Source: Phaeobacter gallaeciensis DSM 26640 (GTDB lineage Bacteria > Pseudomonadota > Alphaproteobacteria > Rhodobacterales > Rhodobacteraceae). Taken from it: a DNA stretch of 64,000 nucleotides. The DNA lies in contig NC_023140.1 in the NCBI RefSeq assembly GCF_000511385.1, positions 1 to 64,000 on the forward strand, given 5' to 3'. The position numbers and the translations under genes were made by a program. Under the pieces are notes generated by a model. It did no database searches. It was not told the origin of the DNA and saw only the letters and a program-made list of their open reading frames with translations. How positions within the stretch are numbered: the first letter of the stretch is position 1; every line of letters begins with the position of its first letter. Shown here in pieces: positions 8,231 through 16,430 of this stretch.

Positions 8231-9154
8231 ATGACAGAACAGCAGAGCCTCTCGACCGCGCCCGCGCAAGGGTCGGAAGAGCTGACCGTTGCGCTGCATA
8301 TCGGCGCGCCGTTCACCGATGAGGATCAGCTGGTCTGGTCCTTGCGCAAGGATGCGGGGCGGCTGCTGAAGGAGGGTGTGCTGGTGCGGCGTCCGGGCAC
8401 CTATCTGAAGGAGCTGACCGATCTGAAAGGCCGCGCTGCCAAGGAGGGCGTGGACGAGGAAGACTGCGACGCGTTTCTCGACAGCGTGCTGCGCGAGGCG
8501 GATGCGTCGCGGGTGGTGCTGTCGATGTCGAGCATTCTGGGCGTACCGGCCTGGATGCTGAACGGCGGGCGCCTATACAAGAACGCCGGGGCCAATACGG
8601 CCGCGCTGCGCGCGGTGTTTCCGCAGACACGCTGTGAGTTTTTCCTCGGCCTGTGCAATCCGGCGACACTGGTGCCCACCGCCTTTGGCGCGCAGTCGCA
8701 GAAGGACTGGTACGGGTTTGCCGGGGATACGGATCTGATGGAACTGCGCTGGTCCGAGGTGGTCGGCGATATCCTGAGCGCCAATCCCGATTGCGGCATC
8801 ACCGTCTGGTGCAACGAAGAAACCCCGGTGGTGTGGCCGCGGGTGCTGGGGCAAATCACCGGGCAGGGGGCGGGCTACCGCTTTGCCGGTGAGACGGATA
8901 TTCTGCGGCAGGCGATGACCGAAGAAGGCACCCGGCGGCTGGAGGCGTATCTCGCCGCGCGCCCGCAGCTGAGTGAGGCGCAGCGCGATCAGGTGCGGGA
9001 GCTGTTCCTGTCCTACTTCCACTCCGAAGATGCGGTTGAGGAAGAAATCGACCTGCCCGGCTGGTCGCAGGGCTTTGTCGATACGATGACGGATCGCTAT
9101 TTCGAGGATGTCGAGCTGATCCGCAACATTCCCGGCGTTACGGTGATCGGCTGA
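8231..9154 (+). CDS. Uncharacterised protein, possibly a degenerate sulfotransferase-like fold
   Basis: About 307 aa, cytosolic by composition (no signal peptide or membrane helix). I do not recognise the family with certainty. The opening LHIGAPFTDEDQLVWSLRKD followed by LLKEGVLVRRPGTYLKEL has the layout of sulfotransferase-like proteins of roseobacters (usually LHIGxxKTGTTxLQ..., then L...GV..P). Here the PAPS-binding K-T-G-T-T is replaced by FTDEDQ, which would abolish normal 5'-phosphosulfate binding. The ATG at 8231 follows GGGGCGGAG. An upstream in-frame ATG at 8024 would add 69 residues of unlikely composition. The gene stands alone and converges on the AHSA1 gene. Confidence 0.7.
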   Translation: MTEQQSLSTAPAQGSEELTVALHIGAPFTDEDQLVWSLRKDAGRLLKEGVLVRRPGTYLKELTDLKGRAAKEGVDEEDCDAFLDSVLREADASRVVLSMSSILGVPAWMLNGGRLYKNAGANTAALRAVFPQTRCEFFLGLCNPATLVPTAFGAQSQKDWYGFAGDTDLMELRWSEVVGDILSANPDCGITVWCNEETPVVWPRVLGQITGQGAGYRFAGETDILRQAMTEEGTRRLEAYLAARPQLSEAQRDQVRELFLSYFHSEDAVEEEIDLPGWSQGFVDTMTDRYFEDVELIRNIPGVTVIG

Positions 9155-9214
9155 TCCACCCGCGGCGCCGCTGATCCGCGTGCCGGGAGCAGATTGCCAT
9201 ATGTCACCCTCTGC

Positions 9215-9628
9215 TCAGCTCTCGTGGGCGGAGCTTCGCATGCGGGCCAGATGTTCGTCCCATCCCTTGTCCAGCGCCAGCAACAGATCGAAGGCCTCAA
9301 CCCCCTGCGGCAGCCCGGTGTGGCTCAGCGATAGATTGGTGCCGCCGGGGACCTCTGTCAGGGTCCAGGAGACGGTGCTGGTCTGATCGCCCATTGGCGC
9401 GATGGTGAAACTATACTCAAGCCGGGTGTACGGCTCGGCCAGATGCACCTCACCCCACATCAGCCTTTTTCCGCTTTCGGTGCCGAACATTTCATAGGGG
9501 CCTTCGACCAGCGGGGTCTTGGGCTTGTGAAACCAGATCGCCAGTTTTTCCGGTTCGGTCAGATAGGCCCAGACCTGGGCCGGGGTGGCCCTCAGATAGA
9601 TGGATTTGCGCAGGATCGTATCGGTCAT
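9215..9628 (-). CDS. SRPBCC / AHSA1-domain protein
   Basis: About 137 aa, a single START-like domain of the Aha1 C-terminal/CalC type (SIYLRATPAQVWAYLTEPEKLAIWF ... WGEVHLAEPYTRLEYSFT ... VSWTLTEVPGGTNLSLSHTGL ... WDEHLARMR). Such proteins bind hydrophobic ligands; most small bacterial members have no assigned substrate. Its ATG overlaps the stop of the upstream ArsR gene by 4 bp and has AGGA six bases upstream, so the two are co-transcribed. ArsR-AHSA1 gene pairs are widespread, and the regulator usually controls the pair. Confidence 0.87.
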   Translation of the reverse strand: MTDTILRKSIYLRATPAQVWAYLTEPEKLAIWFHKPKTPLVEGPYEMFGTESGKRLMWGEVHLAEPYTRLEYSFTIAPMGDQTSTVSWTLTEVPGGTNLSLSHTGLPQGVEAFDLLLALDKGWDEHLARMRSSAHES

Positions 9629-9999
9629 TGGATGTCCTTTTCGATTTCGGATTTGAGCGTCGCAAGGCGGTCGTCCCAGAAGGCATCAAAGAAGCCGAAC
9701 CAGTCGAACACCTGTCGCAGCCCGTCCGTATTGAGGCGATTGAGGCGGGCGCGCCCTTCGGTGCGGACCGAGATCAGATTGCCCTCGTCCAGAATGATGA
9801 GATGCTTTTTCACCGCCGCACGGGTCATCTGAAAATTCTCGGCCACCTCGGCGATGGTCAGGCTGTCCTGCGCCAGAAGCCGCAGAATCCGGCGGCGAGT
9901 CGGGTCGGCGAGGGCACGAAAGGCCATCTGCTCAGCCAACTGTTCTGGCGGCTGATCAGGCGGGTGTGTCGCCGACGGGTGCTGTGGCGCCTGGGCCAT
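9625..9999 (-). CDS. ArsR-family winged-helix transcriptional repressor
   Basis: About 124 aa. The core is a wHTH: AFRALADPTRRRILRLLAQDSLTIAEVAENFQMTRAAVKKHLIILDEGNLI followed by a wing (VRTEGRARLNRL). It lacks the Cys-rich metal sites of ArsR/SmtB metal sensors and belongs to the group partnered with AHSA1-domain proteins. A Pro/Gln/His-rich leader of about 25 residues precedes the domain, so translation could start slightly later. It is the first gene of a two-gene operon. Two GATACC-n4-GGTATC type palindromes lie 22-63 bases upstream, the probable autoregulatory operators. Confidence 0.9.
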   Translation of the reverse strand: MAQAPQHPSATHPPDQPPEQLAEQMAFRALADPTRRRILRLLAQDSLTIAEVAENFQMTRAAVKKHLIILDEGNLISVRTEGRARLNRLNTDGLRQVFDWFGFFDAFWDDRLATLKSEIEKDIQ

Positions 10000-10021
10000 G
10001 GCGGTCTGTGCTCCTCTATAT

Positions 10022-10062
10022 GATACCTTATGGTATCTCTTTATATGAAACCTTTTGGTATC
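10022..10062. promoter_or_regulatory. Paired operator palindromes upstream of arsR
   Basis: GATACCTTATGGTATC at 10022-10037 is a perfect 6-4-6 inverted repeat. GAAACCTTTTGGTATC at 10047-10062 is the same motif with one mismatch. The centres are 25 bp apart, upstream of the ArsR start on the minus strand. The arrangement is that of a repressor operator overlapping its own promoter. Confidence 0.75.
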
Positions 10063-10293
10063 ATGTCAAGCGAGTCGATGACTGATCAGCACTGACATGG
10101 CCGATCTGCGGGCCAAAATACCCTATCCAGCGTCCTGTCCTGCCGGGACGGGCAGGGGTCACGTCCTTTCCGGCCCGGTTGGACGACAGGGGCGCGGGGG
10201 TATGTCACAGCTGTGTCCAAGGTGGCCGATGCGCTGCCCCGATGACCCGCTGTGGTCGCCCATCCCGATATCTGGCCAGAGAGAGACCGCGCC

Positions 10294-10860
10294 ATGCTCA
10301 GAGCTTCTTTTCATCCCCGTCACTTGACCGCGGCCCTGCGGCAGTACCGGCGCAATGTGCCCCTGCTGCCGGTGATGGTCTGCATCGCGCTGGGGCTTGC
10401 CATCGGAGTGTCACCTGCGACCCGTGCCGGCGCCGGTGCTGATGATATCCAGCCACGTGATGGTCATTGGCTGGCGCTGATGCAGTTCCGCTCGGTCAGT
10501 GGCTGTTCAGCCACCCTGCGGCGCGAGATTGAGGCCGACGCCGAGGATGAGGTGCTGTATTCCAAGCCGCTGACATTCTCTACCCCGCTGGACCTCAACC
10601 ATCTGAATGCGGCCTGGGAGGTCGATATCGACTGGACCCGCACCAGCCCCAACCGCTGGGAAGGGGTGATGACAGAGGTTGAGCGCACCCTGTTTGGCAA
10701 GGTCACAACGGTGACCGCGCTGAAGACACGGGTGATCTCGGAGGGGCTGATCGATCAGAAGGCGGTGGCCACGATCACCTTCCCGCCGCGCATCGCCCGG
10801 CAGATCGGCTCTGCGGAGCCCTGTGTGGTTCATGCCGATATCACCCATCGGCGGCGCTGA
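10294..10860 (+). CDS. Exported or membrane-anchored protein of unknown function
   Basis: About 188 aa; I recognise no family. The N-terminus has a basic start, then a hydrophobic helix (VPLLPVMVCIALGLAIGVSPATRA), consistent with a long signal peptide or a single anchor. The mature part is predicted soluble with alternating beta-like stretches (HWLALMQFRSVSGCSATLRREI, VTTVTALKTRVISEGLI) and two cysteines (SGCS, EPCVV) that could form a disulfide in the periplasm. The ATG at 10294 follows AGAGAGA at seven bases; the frame extends to 10252 without a better start. The gene is isolated, with gaps of about 290 and 210 bases on either side. Confidence 0.68.
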   Translation: MLRASFHPRHLTAALRQYRRNVPLLPVMVCIALGLAIGVSPATRAGAGADDIQPRDGHWLALMQFRSVSGCSATLRREIEADAEDEVLYSKPLTFSTPLDLNHLNAAWEVDIDWTRTSPNRWEGVMTEVERTLFGKVTTVTALKTRVISEGLIDQKAVATITFPPRIARQIGSAEPCVVHADITHRRR

Positions 10861-11069
10861 TCCGCGCCGGACCTGTTGTCCGTTGTCCGGATGTGTCCGC
10901 ACGGACAGGGATCTGCGCCCGCGCCTGACGGCTGAGACGATCTCCGTCTGGCGCCTGATCTAAAGACGCCGAATACCTTGCTTTCATTCGCCCCGACGCT
11001 TGCTGCGGAACACGCGCAGCGGGGGGCAAATCACAGATACCCAACCAAGACCTGAAAAAGGATACGACA

Positions 11070-11822
11070 ATGAATTTTCAACGCAGCGCCGCTCTCGTGA
11101 CCGCGTGTTTTCTGGCGGGCGCATCAGGCGCCGCCGCTGAGGGGCTGTTTGCCAACGGGCAGTTCACCCTTGGGCTGGGGGCGTTTGCGGCCTCCGATCA
11201 GTATAAAGGCGAAGGCACGGAGGCCGCGGCGCTGCCGTTTGTGTCTTATGACAGTGATCGGTTGCATATCGGATGGGACGGGGTCGCCTATCATTTCCTG
11301 AACAGTGAGGATCTGGAGGTCTCGGTGCGTGTGGGCGCAGGTGAGAAACCGGATTTCCCGGAGAACAAGCCGCTGTTTGCCGGGTTGAAGCGCAGCACCC
11401 CGATTGAGGCCGGGTTTGATGTTACCTATCGGTTTGACGGCTTCTATGTGGCCGGTAGCGCGATGGCGGATGTCTCAAATGAGCATGACGGCTATCACGT
11501 CGAGGCCAAGTTCGGGACCGAGTTCCAGATGGGCCAGCTGGGGGTCGATATCGGCGCCGGTGCGCGGATGCGGGACGGCAAGCTGAACAACTTCCTTTAC
11601 GGGGTGTCGGCGAGCGAGGCTAACGCGCAGCGCGCCGCCTATGATGTCGGCTCCACCACCGAGCCGTTTGTCGATATGACCGTGATCTATCCGATCAGCG
11701 ACACAGTGTCGGTGCTGGGTACGGTGGATTATCAGCTGGTCGACAAGAAGGTGCACGACAGCCCGCTGACCAACAACAAGGATCGCTATTCGGTTGGGCT
11801 TGGCCTGATCTACAGCTTCTGA
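11070..11822 (+). CDS. MipA/OmpV-family outer-membrane protein
   Basis: About 250 aa. A signal peptide (ending ASGAAA) is followed by a beta-barrel-type sequence with alternating strands and a C-terminal aromatic residue (SVGLGLIYSF), as in outer-membrane proteins. It shows MipA/OmpV features: an N-terminal GLGAFAASDQYKGE strand, LPFVSYDSDRLHIG and the DYQLVDKKVHDSPL region near the end. Members are outer-membrane scaffolds or adhesin/transport barrels of varied function. AAGGA lies seven bases before the ATG. It is followed three bases later by an RND adaptor gene, so it is probably the first gene of a three-gene envelope operon. Confidence 0.85.
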   Translation: MNFQRSAALVTACFLAGASGAAAEGLFANGQFTLGLGAFAASDQYKGEGTEAAALPFVSYDSDRLHIGWDGVAYHFLNSEDLEVSVRVGAGEKPDFPENKPLFAGLKRSTPIEAGFDVTYRFDGFYVAGSAMADVSNEHDGYHVEAKFGTEFQMGQLGVDIGAGARMRDGKLNNFLYGVSASEANAQRAAYDVGSTTEPFVDMTVIYPISDTVSVLGTVDYQLVDKKVHDSPLTNNKDRYSVGLGLIYSF

Positions 11823-11825
11823 TCC

Positions 11826-13232
11826 ATGGCCACCCCGCTTCATGCGAACCAGCAGGGTAGGGCAGAGGGGGCGCGGGGTGACACCGCGTCTCCGGCAGGC
11901 TCTGCTGTCGCTGTGCCACCAGTCTCTGCCGTGAACGAGACGTCCCCAACGTCGCAGGCCGCTGAGACACGTGCCCCGACTGTACCCCCAGCGGCGCCGG
12001 ACCCTCAGGTGATCCGGCCTGCAACGGCAACTGTGGCACAGCCCGCCTCAGCCCCGCAGCCCCCCGGCTGCGCGGGCGGGGCGGATTCTGCGGGGTTGGA
12101 GTTTGTCAGCGACCCGGAGGCCAAATGGCCGCCGCGTCTGGCGGCGATGATTTGCGCCGGGCTGGTGATCTGGATGGCGGCTGGTCTGGTCTGGCCTGCC
12201 GCCCCTGTGGCAAGCGGCGGTAATGCGAAAACTCCTGCAATAGAGCCTGTTTCGGTCGCGGTGCGCCTGTCACAGGCCGCCCCGGTGACCCGGATGCTGC
12301 GTGCCGAAGGGGTCAGCAAACCCGACCGGGATGCAACCCTGAGGGCCGAGATGTCCGGCCATGTGGCCAGCGTAGCGGTGGCTAAGGGCGCGCGGGTAGA
12401 GGCGGGGCAGCTCCTCGCTAATTTGCAGCCTGCGCAGCGCACGGCGTCGCTGGCGCGAGCGGAGGCGTCTTTGCTGCGGGCGGAGCGGGATCATACGCGG
12501 GCCGCCGCGTTGCATCAGCGTGGATCCACCACGGAACAGCGGCTGAGCGAGGCGCGCGAGGCGCTGGCCGTGGCCAAGGCGGATCTGGCCGCCGCCCGTC
12601 AGGGCCTTGCAGAGACGCGCATCACCGCGCCCTTCGCCGGTCATTTGGAGGCATTCGACCTCACCCCCGGTGCCTATGTTCAGGAGGGGGCGGCAGTGGC
12701 GCGGGTGGTGGCGCTGGATCCTCTGCGGGTGAGTTTTCAGGTGCCGCAGCACCAGCGAGGGGCCTTGCGTGCCGGGGCCTTGGCGCAGGTGCGGTTTTTG
12801 AACGGGAACAGCGCCGAGGGGCGTCTGAGTTTTCTAGGGCAAAGCGCGCAGGCCGATACCCGCAGCTTTGCCGCTGAGGTGGTCCTGGACAATCCGTCCA
12901 GTTCCAATGCGCCCCCGATCCCGGCGGGGATCAGCGCCCGGATTGCGGTGCCGTTGGACGTTGTGCAGGCGCATTTTCTGTCTCCGGCGCTACTCTCGCT
13001 GGACATGGCCGGGGTGCTCGGCATCAAGAGCGTGGATGACACGGATCGCGTGGTCTTTACCCCGGTGGAGATCGTCCAGTCCGAGCGGGATGGCGTCTGG
13101 GTCAGCGGACTGCCGGATCAGCTGCGGCTGATCACTGTGGGGCAGGGATTTGTCACCGCAGGCGAGGAGGTGCGGCCCCGAGATGCAGGAGAAACCAAGG
13201 GACAGGTCGCAGGCGCGGAGGAGCGGCGATGA
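11826..13232 (+). CDS. RND efflux periplasmic adaptor (membrane fusion protein)
   Basis: Links an inner-membrane RND pump to the outer membrane. The 468-aa product has an unusual Ala/Pro/Thr-rich N-terminal tail of about 95 residues before the single membrane helix (AAMICAGLVIWMAAGLVWPAA). After it come the beta-barrel/lipoyl segments (LRAEMSGHVASVAVAKGARVEAGQLLANL), an alpha-hairpin (RAEASLLRAERDHTRAAALH...) and the second lipoyl half (ITAPFAGHLEAFDLTPGAYVQEG). The start three bases after mipA has a weak ribosome site, so a later start that drops part of the tail is possible. Its stop overlaps the pump gene start by 4 bp. Confidence 0.85.
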   Translation: MATPLHANQQGRAEGARGDTASPAGSAVAVPPVSAVNETSPTSQAAETRAPTVPPAAPDPQVIRPATATVAQPASAPQPPGCAGGADSAGLEFVSDPEAKWPPRLAAMICAGLVIWMAAGLVWPAAPVASGGNAKTPAIEPVSVAVRLSQAAPVTRMLRAEGVSKPDRDATLRAEMSGHVASVAVAKGARVEAGQLLANLQPAQRTASLARAEASLLRAERDHTRAAALHQRGSTTEQRLSEAREALAVAKADLAAARQGLAETRITAPFAGHLEAFDLTPGAYVQEGAAVARVVALDPLRVSFQVPQHQRGALRAGALAQVRFLNGNSAEGRLSFLGQSAQADTRSFAAEVVLDNPSSSNAPPIPAGISARIAVPLDVVQAHFLSPALLSLDMAGVLGIKSVDDTDRVVFTPVEIVQSERDGVWVSGLPDQLRLITVGQGFVTAGEEVRPRDAGETKGQVAGAEERR

Positions 13233-16200
13233 GCGGGTGTCTCGCGGTGATCTTTGCCCGCAGCCGGGCGGTGATCCTGATCTTTGCGGCGCTGCTGTGC
13301 GGTGGGGCCTATGCCTATGTGAGTATTCCGAAGGAAAGCAATCCGGATATCCCGATCCCCTTTGTCTATGTCAGCACCAGCCTGTCGGGCATTTCGCCGG
13401 AGGACAGCGAGCGGCTGCTGGTGAAGCCGCTGGAAACCGGGTTGAGCGGGCTGGCGGATCTGAAGGAAATGAAGGGCCACGCCTATGAGGGTTATGCCAG
13501 CGTGACGCTGGAATTTGAGGCGGGCGCCGATGTGGCGGAGGCGCTGGACCGGGTGCGCGTGGCTGTGGATCAGACCCGCCCCGACCTGCCGGAGGCCGCG
13601 ACCGAGCCGGTGGTGGTGGAGATCAATACGGCGTTGTTTCCGGTGCTGACCACGGTGCTGTCCGGCCCGGTACCGGAGCGCAGCCTGAACCGCATGGCGC
13701 GGGAGCTGGAAACCCGGCTGGAGGCGCTGACCGGCGTGCTGGAGGTTGACATCGGCGGCGGGCGGTCGGATCTGCTGGAGGTGCTGATCGACCCTGTCGC
13801 CTTTGCCACCTATGGCCTGTCGTTTGAGGCGCTGGTCGGTCAGATCAACCGCAACAATGCGATGATTGCCGCCGGGGCCATCGACGGGGCCGCCGGGCGC
13901 TTTGTGCTGAAGGTGCCCGGGTTGGTCGATGGGGCCGCGGATCTGATGCAGATGCCGGTGAAGGTGGAGGGCGGCGCGGTGGTGACCCTTGGCGATATCG
14001 CCGTGGTGCGGCGCCGGTTTGAGGACCCGCGCAGCTTTGCCCGGATCAATGGCCAGTCGGCGCTGACGCTGGATATCACCAAACGCAGCGGCGCCAATAT
14101 CATCGAGACCGTGGCGGCGGCAAAGGCGGTGATCGCCACCGCGCAGCAGGACTGGCCGCAGAGCGTCCGGATTGATTATCTGCTGGATGAGAGCCGCGAG
14201 GTGGAGACCATGCTGGGTGATCTGGAGGCCAATGTGGTGGCGGCGATCGTGCTGGTGATGCTGGTGGTGATCTATGCGCTGGGACTGCGGCCGGCGCTGC
14301 TGGTCGGGCTGTCGATCCCCGGTGCGTTTCTAGCCGGTGTGGCGCTGCTCTGGGCGATGGGGATCACCATGAACATCGTGGTGCTGTTCTCGCTGATCCT
14401 GGTGGTCGGAATGTTGGTGGATGGCGCCATTGTCACCACGGAGCTGGCCGACCGCTACCTGCAGGAGGGCCGGACAGCGGCCGAGGCCTACCGCGCGGCG
14501 GCGGGGCGTATGGCGGGACCGCTGCTGTCGTCCACAGCAACCACGCTCAGCGTGTTCGTGCCACTGCTCTTCTGGACCGGCACCACTGGTGAGTTCATGA
14601 AATTCCTGCCAATCACCGTGATCGTGACGCTGGCGGCATCGTTGTTGATGGCGCTGGTGTTCATTCCGGTGCTGGGCGGGGTGATCGCGCGTCGGTCCCC
14701 CCAAACTGCGGCGGCAAAACAGGCGCTCCATGCTGCGGAACATGGCGATCCGCGTCTGGGGCGCGGGATGGCCGGGATCTATGCACGGATGTTGCAGCGG
14801 GCGTTGCTGTTTCCCGGCACCACCGTTCTGTTGAGCCTTGCTCTGTTGCTGGGGACGTTTGGGCTTTATGGGAAATACGGGTCGGGGCTGACGTTTTTCC
14901 CCAAAATAGAGCCTGAATTCATGCAGGTGCAGCTGCGCGCGCGGGACAATTTCTCGATCCATGAGCGTGATGCGCTGGTGCGCGTGGTGGAGGATCAGCT
15001 GTTGCAGACCGAGGGCATCACCAGCGTTTACGCAGTGGCCTCGCTTGGCGGGGGCGATGATCTGGACCTGATCGGCACCATCCAGCTGGAGCTGGACCCC
15101 TGGGACCAGCGGCCGCCCGCCGCTGAGATTGGCGCGGGGATCCGTGCCGAGGTGGCGGATCTGCCGGGGGTCGAGGTGCGGGTGGAGACCGACGACGGGC
15201 CAAGCGGTGACAAGCCGCTGGATCTGCATATCACCGCCCGCGACCCCTCCGTGGCGGAGGCTGCGGTGGCACAGATCCGCGAGATCATGACCGGGATCGG
15301 TGGTTTCACCGATGTGGCCGACAGCCGGGCATTGCCCGGAGTGGAATGGCGGATCGAGATCGACCGTGCCGAGGCCGCGCGCTATGGCGCCGACCTCAAT
15401 CTTCTGGGCCAGACGGTGCAATTGCTGACCCATGGCGTGATGGTGACCAGCTTTCGCCCCGATGATGTGGCGGAGTCGGTGGATGTGCGGGTGCGGTTCC
15501 CGGTGGCGGAGCGCAATTTCGACGGGCTGCGGGCTCTGCGCGTGCCGACCGCCTCCGGGCTGGTGCCGATTGCCAATTTTACCCGCTTTGCACCGGTGCC
15601 GCGCTCCGGCTCGATCGAGCGGCGGGATCAATCGCGGGTGCTGACGCTGTCGGCCAATGTGGCGCCGGGGTTGCTGGCGGATGCGCAGATCGAACGGCTG
15701 CGCCAGGCGATGGCGGTGGCGGATCTGCCCGAGGGGGCCAACTGGCGGTTCAAGGGCGAGGCCGAGGAGCAGGATGCCGCGATGCGGTTTCTCATCCTTG
15801 CGTTTGTGACGGCGGTGGTGCTGATGGCGGTGATCCTGATTGCGCAGTTCAACAGTTTCTATCAGGCCGCGGTGGTGATGTCGGCGATCATCTTCTCCAT
15901 TGCGGGGGTGCTGTTGGGGCTGCTGGTGGCAGGGCGGCCGTTTGGCGTGGTGATGGGCGGCATCGGGGTGATTGCGCTGGCGGGCATCGTGGTGAACACC
16001 AATATCGTGCTGATCGACACCTATAACGCACAGCGCCGCGCCGGGCAGTCCCCTCGTGAGGCGGCGTTGCGGGCTGGGGCGCTGCGGTTGCGCCCTGTGG
16101 TGCTGACCTCGCTGACAACGGTGCTGGGCTTGATGCCGATGGTGCTGGGCATGAAGCTGGATCTGCTGACCGGCAGCATGGTGTTTGGGGCGCCCTCCAG

Positions 16201-16369
16201 CCAGTGGTGGACCGAGCTATCGACAACTATTGCGGGCGGGCTGGTGGCGGCGACGCTGCTGACGCTGCTGGTCACCCCGGCGATGCTGGTGCTGGGCGCG
16301 CGCGGCCAGCAGCGGCGGGCGCGTCGTCGGGCGGCGCGGCAGGGACTTGGTGCTGAGGTCACGGCATGA
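13229..16369 (+). CDS. RND-family (HAE1-like) efflux permease
   Basis: Proton-driven inner-membrane pump subunit, 1046 aa, the normal size for the family. It has the N-terminal membrane helix (AVILIFAALLCGGAYAYVSIP), two large periplasmic loops and two membrane bundles: residues about 330-490 (VVAAIVLVMLVVIYALG...NIVVLFSLILVVGMLVDGAIV) and about 850-1020 (FLILAFVTAVVLMAVILI...IGVIALAGIVVNTNIVLID). The GMLVDGAIV helix is the RND signature carrying proton-relay acids. Translation is coupled to the adaptor by an ATGA overlap. No outer-membrane TolC-like factor is in the operon, unless the preceding MipA-type barrel contributes or a chromosomal TolC is shared. Substrate unknown. Confidence 0.92.
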   Translation: MSGCLAVIFARSRAVILIFAALLCGGAYAYVSIPKESNPDIPIPFVYVSTSLSGISPEDSERLLVKPLETGLSGLADLKEMKGHAYEGYASVTLEFEAGADVAEALDRVRVAVDQTRPDLPEAATEPVVVEINTALFPVLTTVLSGPVPERSLNRMARELETRLEALTGVLEVDIGGGRSDLLEVLIDPVAFATYGLSFEALVGQINRNNAMIAAGAIDGAAGRFVLKVPGLVDGAADLMQMPVKVEGGAVVTLGDIAVVRRRFEDPRSFARINGQSALTLDITKRSGANIIETVAAAKAVIATAQQDWPQSVRIDYLLDESREVETMLGDLEANVVAAIVLVMLVVIYALGLRPALLVGLSIPGAFLAGVALLWAMGITMNIVVLFSLILVVGMLVDGAIVTTELADRYLQEGRTAAEAYRAAAGRMAGPLLSSTATTLSVFVPLLFWTGTTGEFMKFLPITVIVTLAASLLMALVFIPVLGGVIARRSPQTAAAKQALHAAEHGDPRLGRGMAGIYARMLQRALLFPGTTVLLSLALLLGTFGLYGKYGSGLTFFPKIEPEFMQVQLRARDNFSIHERDALVRVVEDQLLQTEGITSVYAVASLGGGDDLDLIGTIQLELDPWDQRPPAAEIGAGIRAEVADLPGVEVRVETDDGPSGDKPLDLHITARDPSVAEAAVAQIREIMTGIGGFTDVADSRALPGVEWRIEIDRAEAARYGADLNLLGQTVQLLTHGVMVTSFRPDDVAESVDVRVRFPVAERNFDGLRALRVPTASGLVPIANFTRFAPVPRSGSIERRDQSRVLTLSANVAPGLLADAQIERLRQAMAVADLPEGANWRFKGEAEEQDAAMRFLILAFVTAVVLMAVILIAQFNSFYQAAVVMSAIIFSIAGVLLGLLVAGRPFGVVMGGIGVIALAGIVVNTNIVLIDTYNAQRRAGQSPREAALRAGALRLRPVVLTSLTTVLGLMPMVLGMKLDLLTGSMVFGAPSSQWWTELSTTIAGGLVAATLLTLLVTPAMLVLGARGQQRRARRRAARQGLGAEVTA

Positions 16370-16430
16370 ACCGGCCTGCCGACTTCCCAACAACGCCGGG
16401 GCGGTCACCGTGCCGACCTCGCAGCGCCCC

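Noticed and set aside
14330..15631. 433-aa open frame antisense to the RND pump gene
   Set aside because: It has His/Arg/Gln-rich low-information composition typical of antisense frames in GC-rich genes and lacks a ribosome site.
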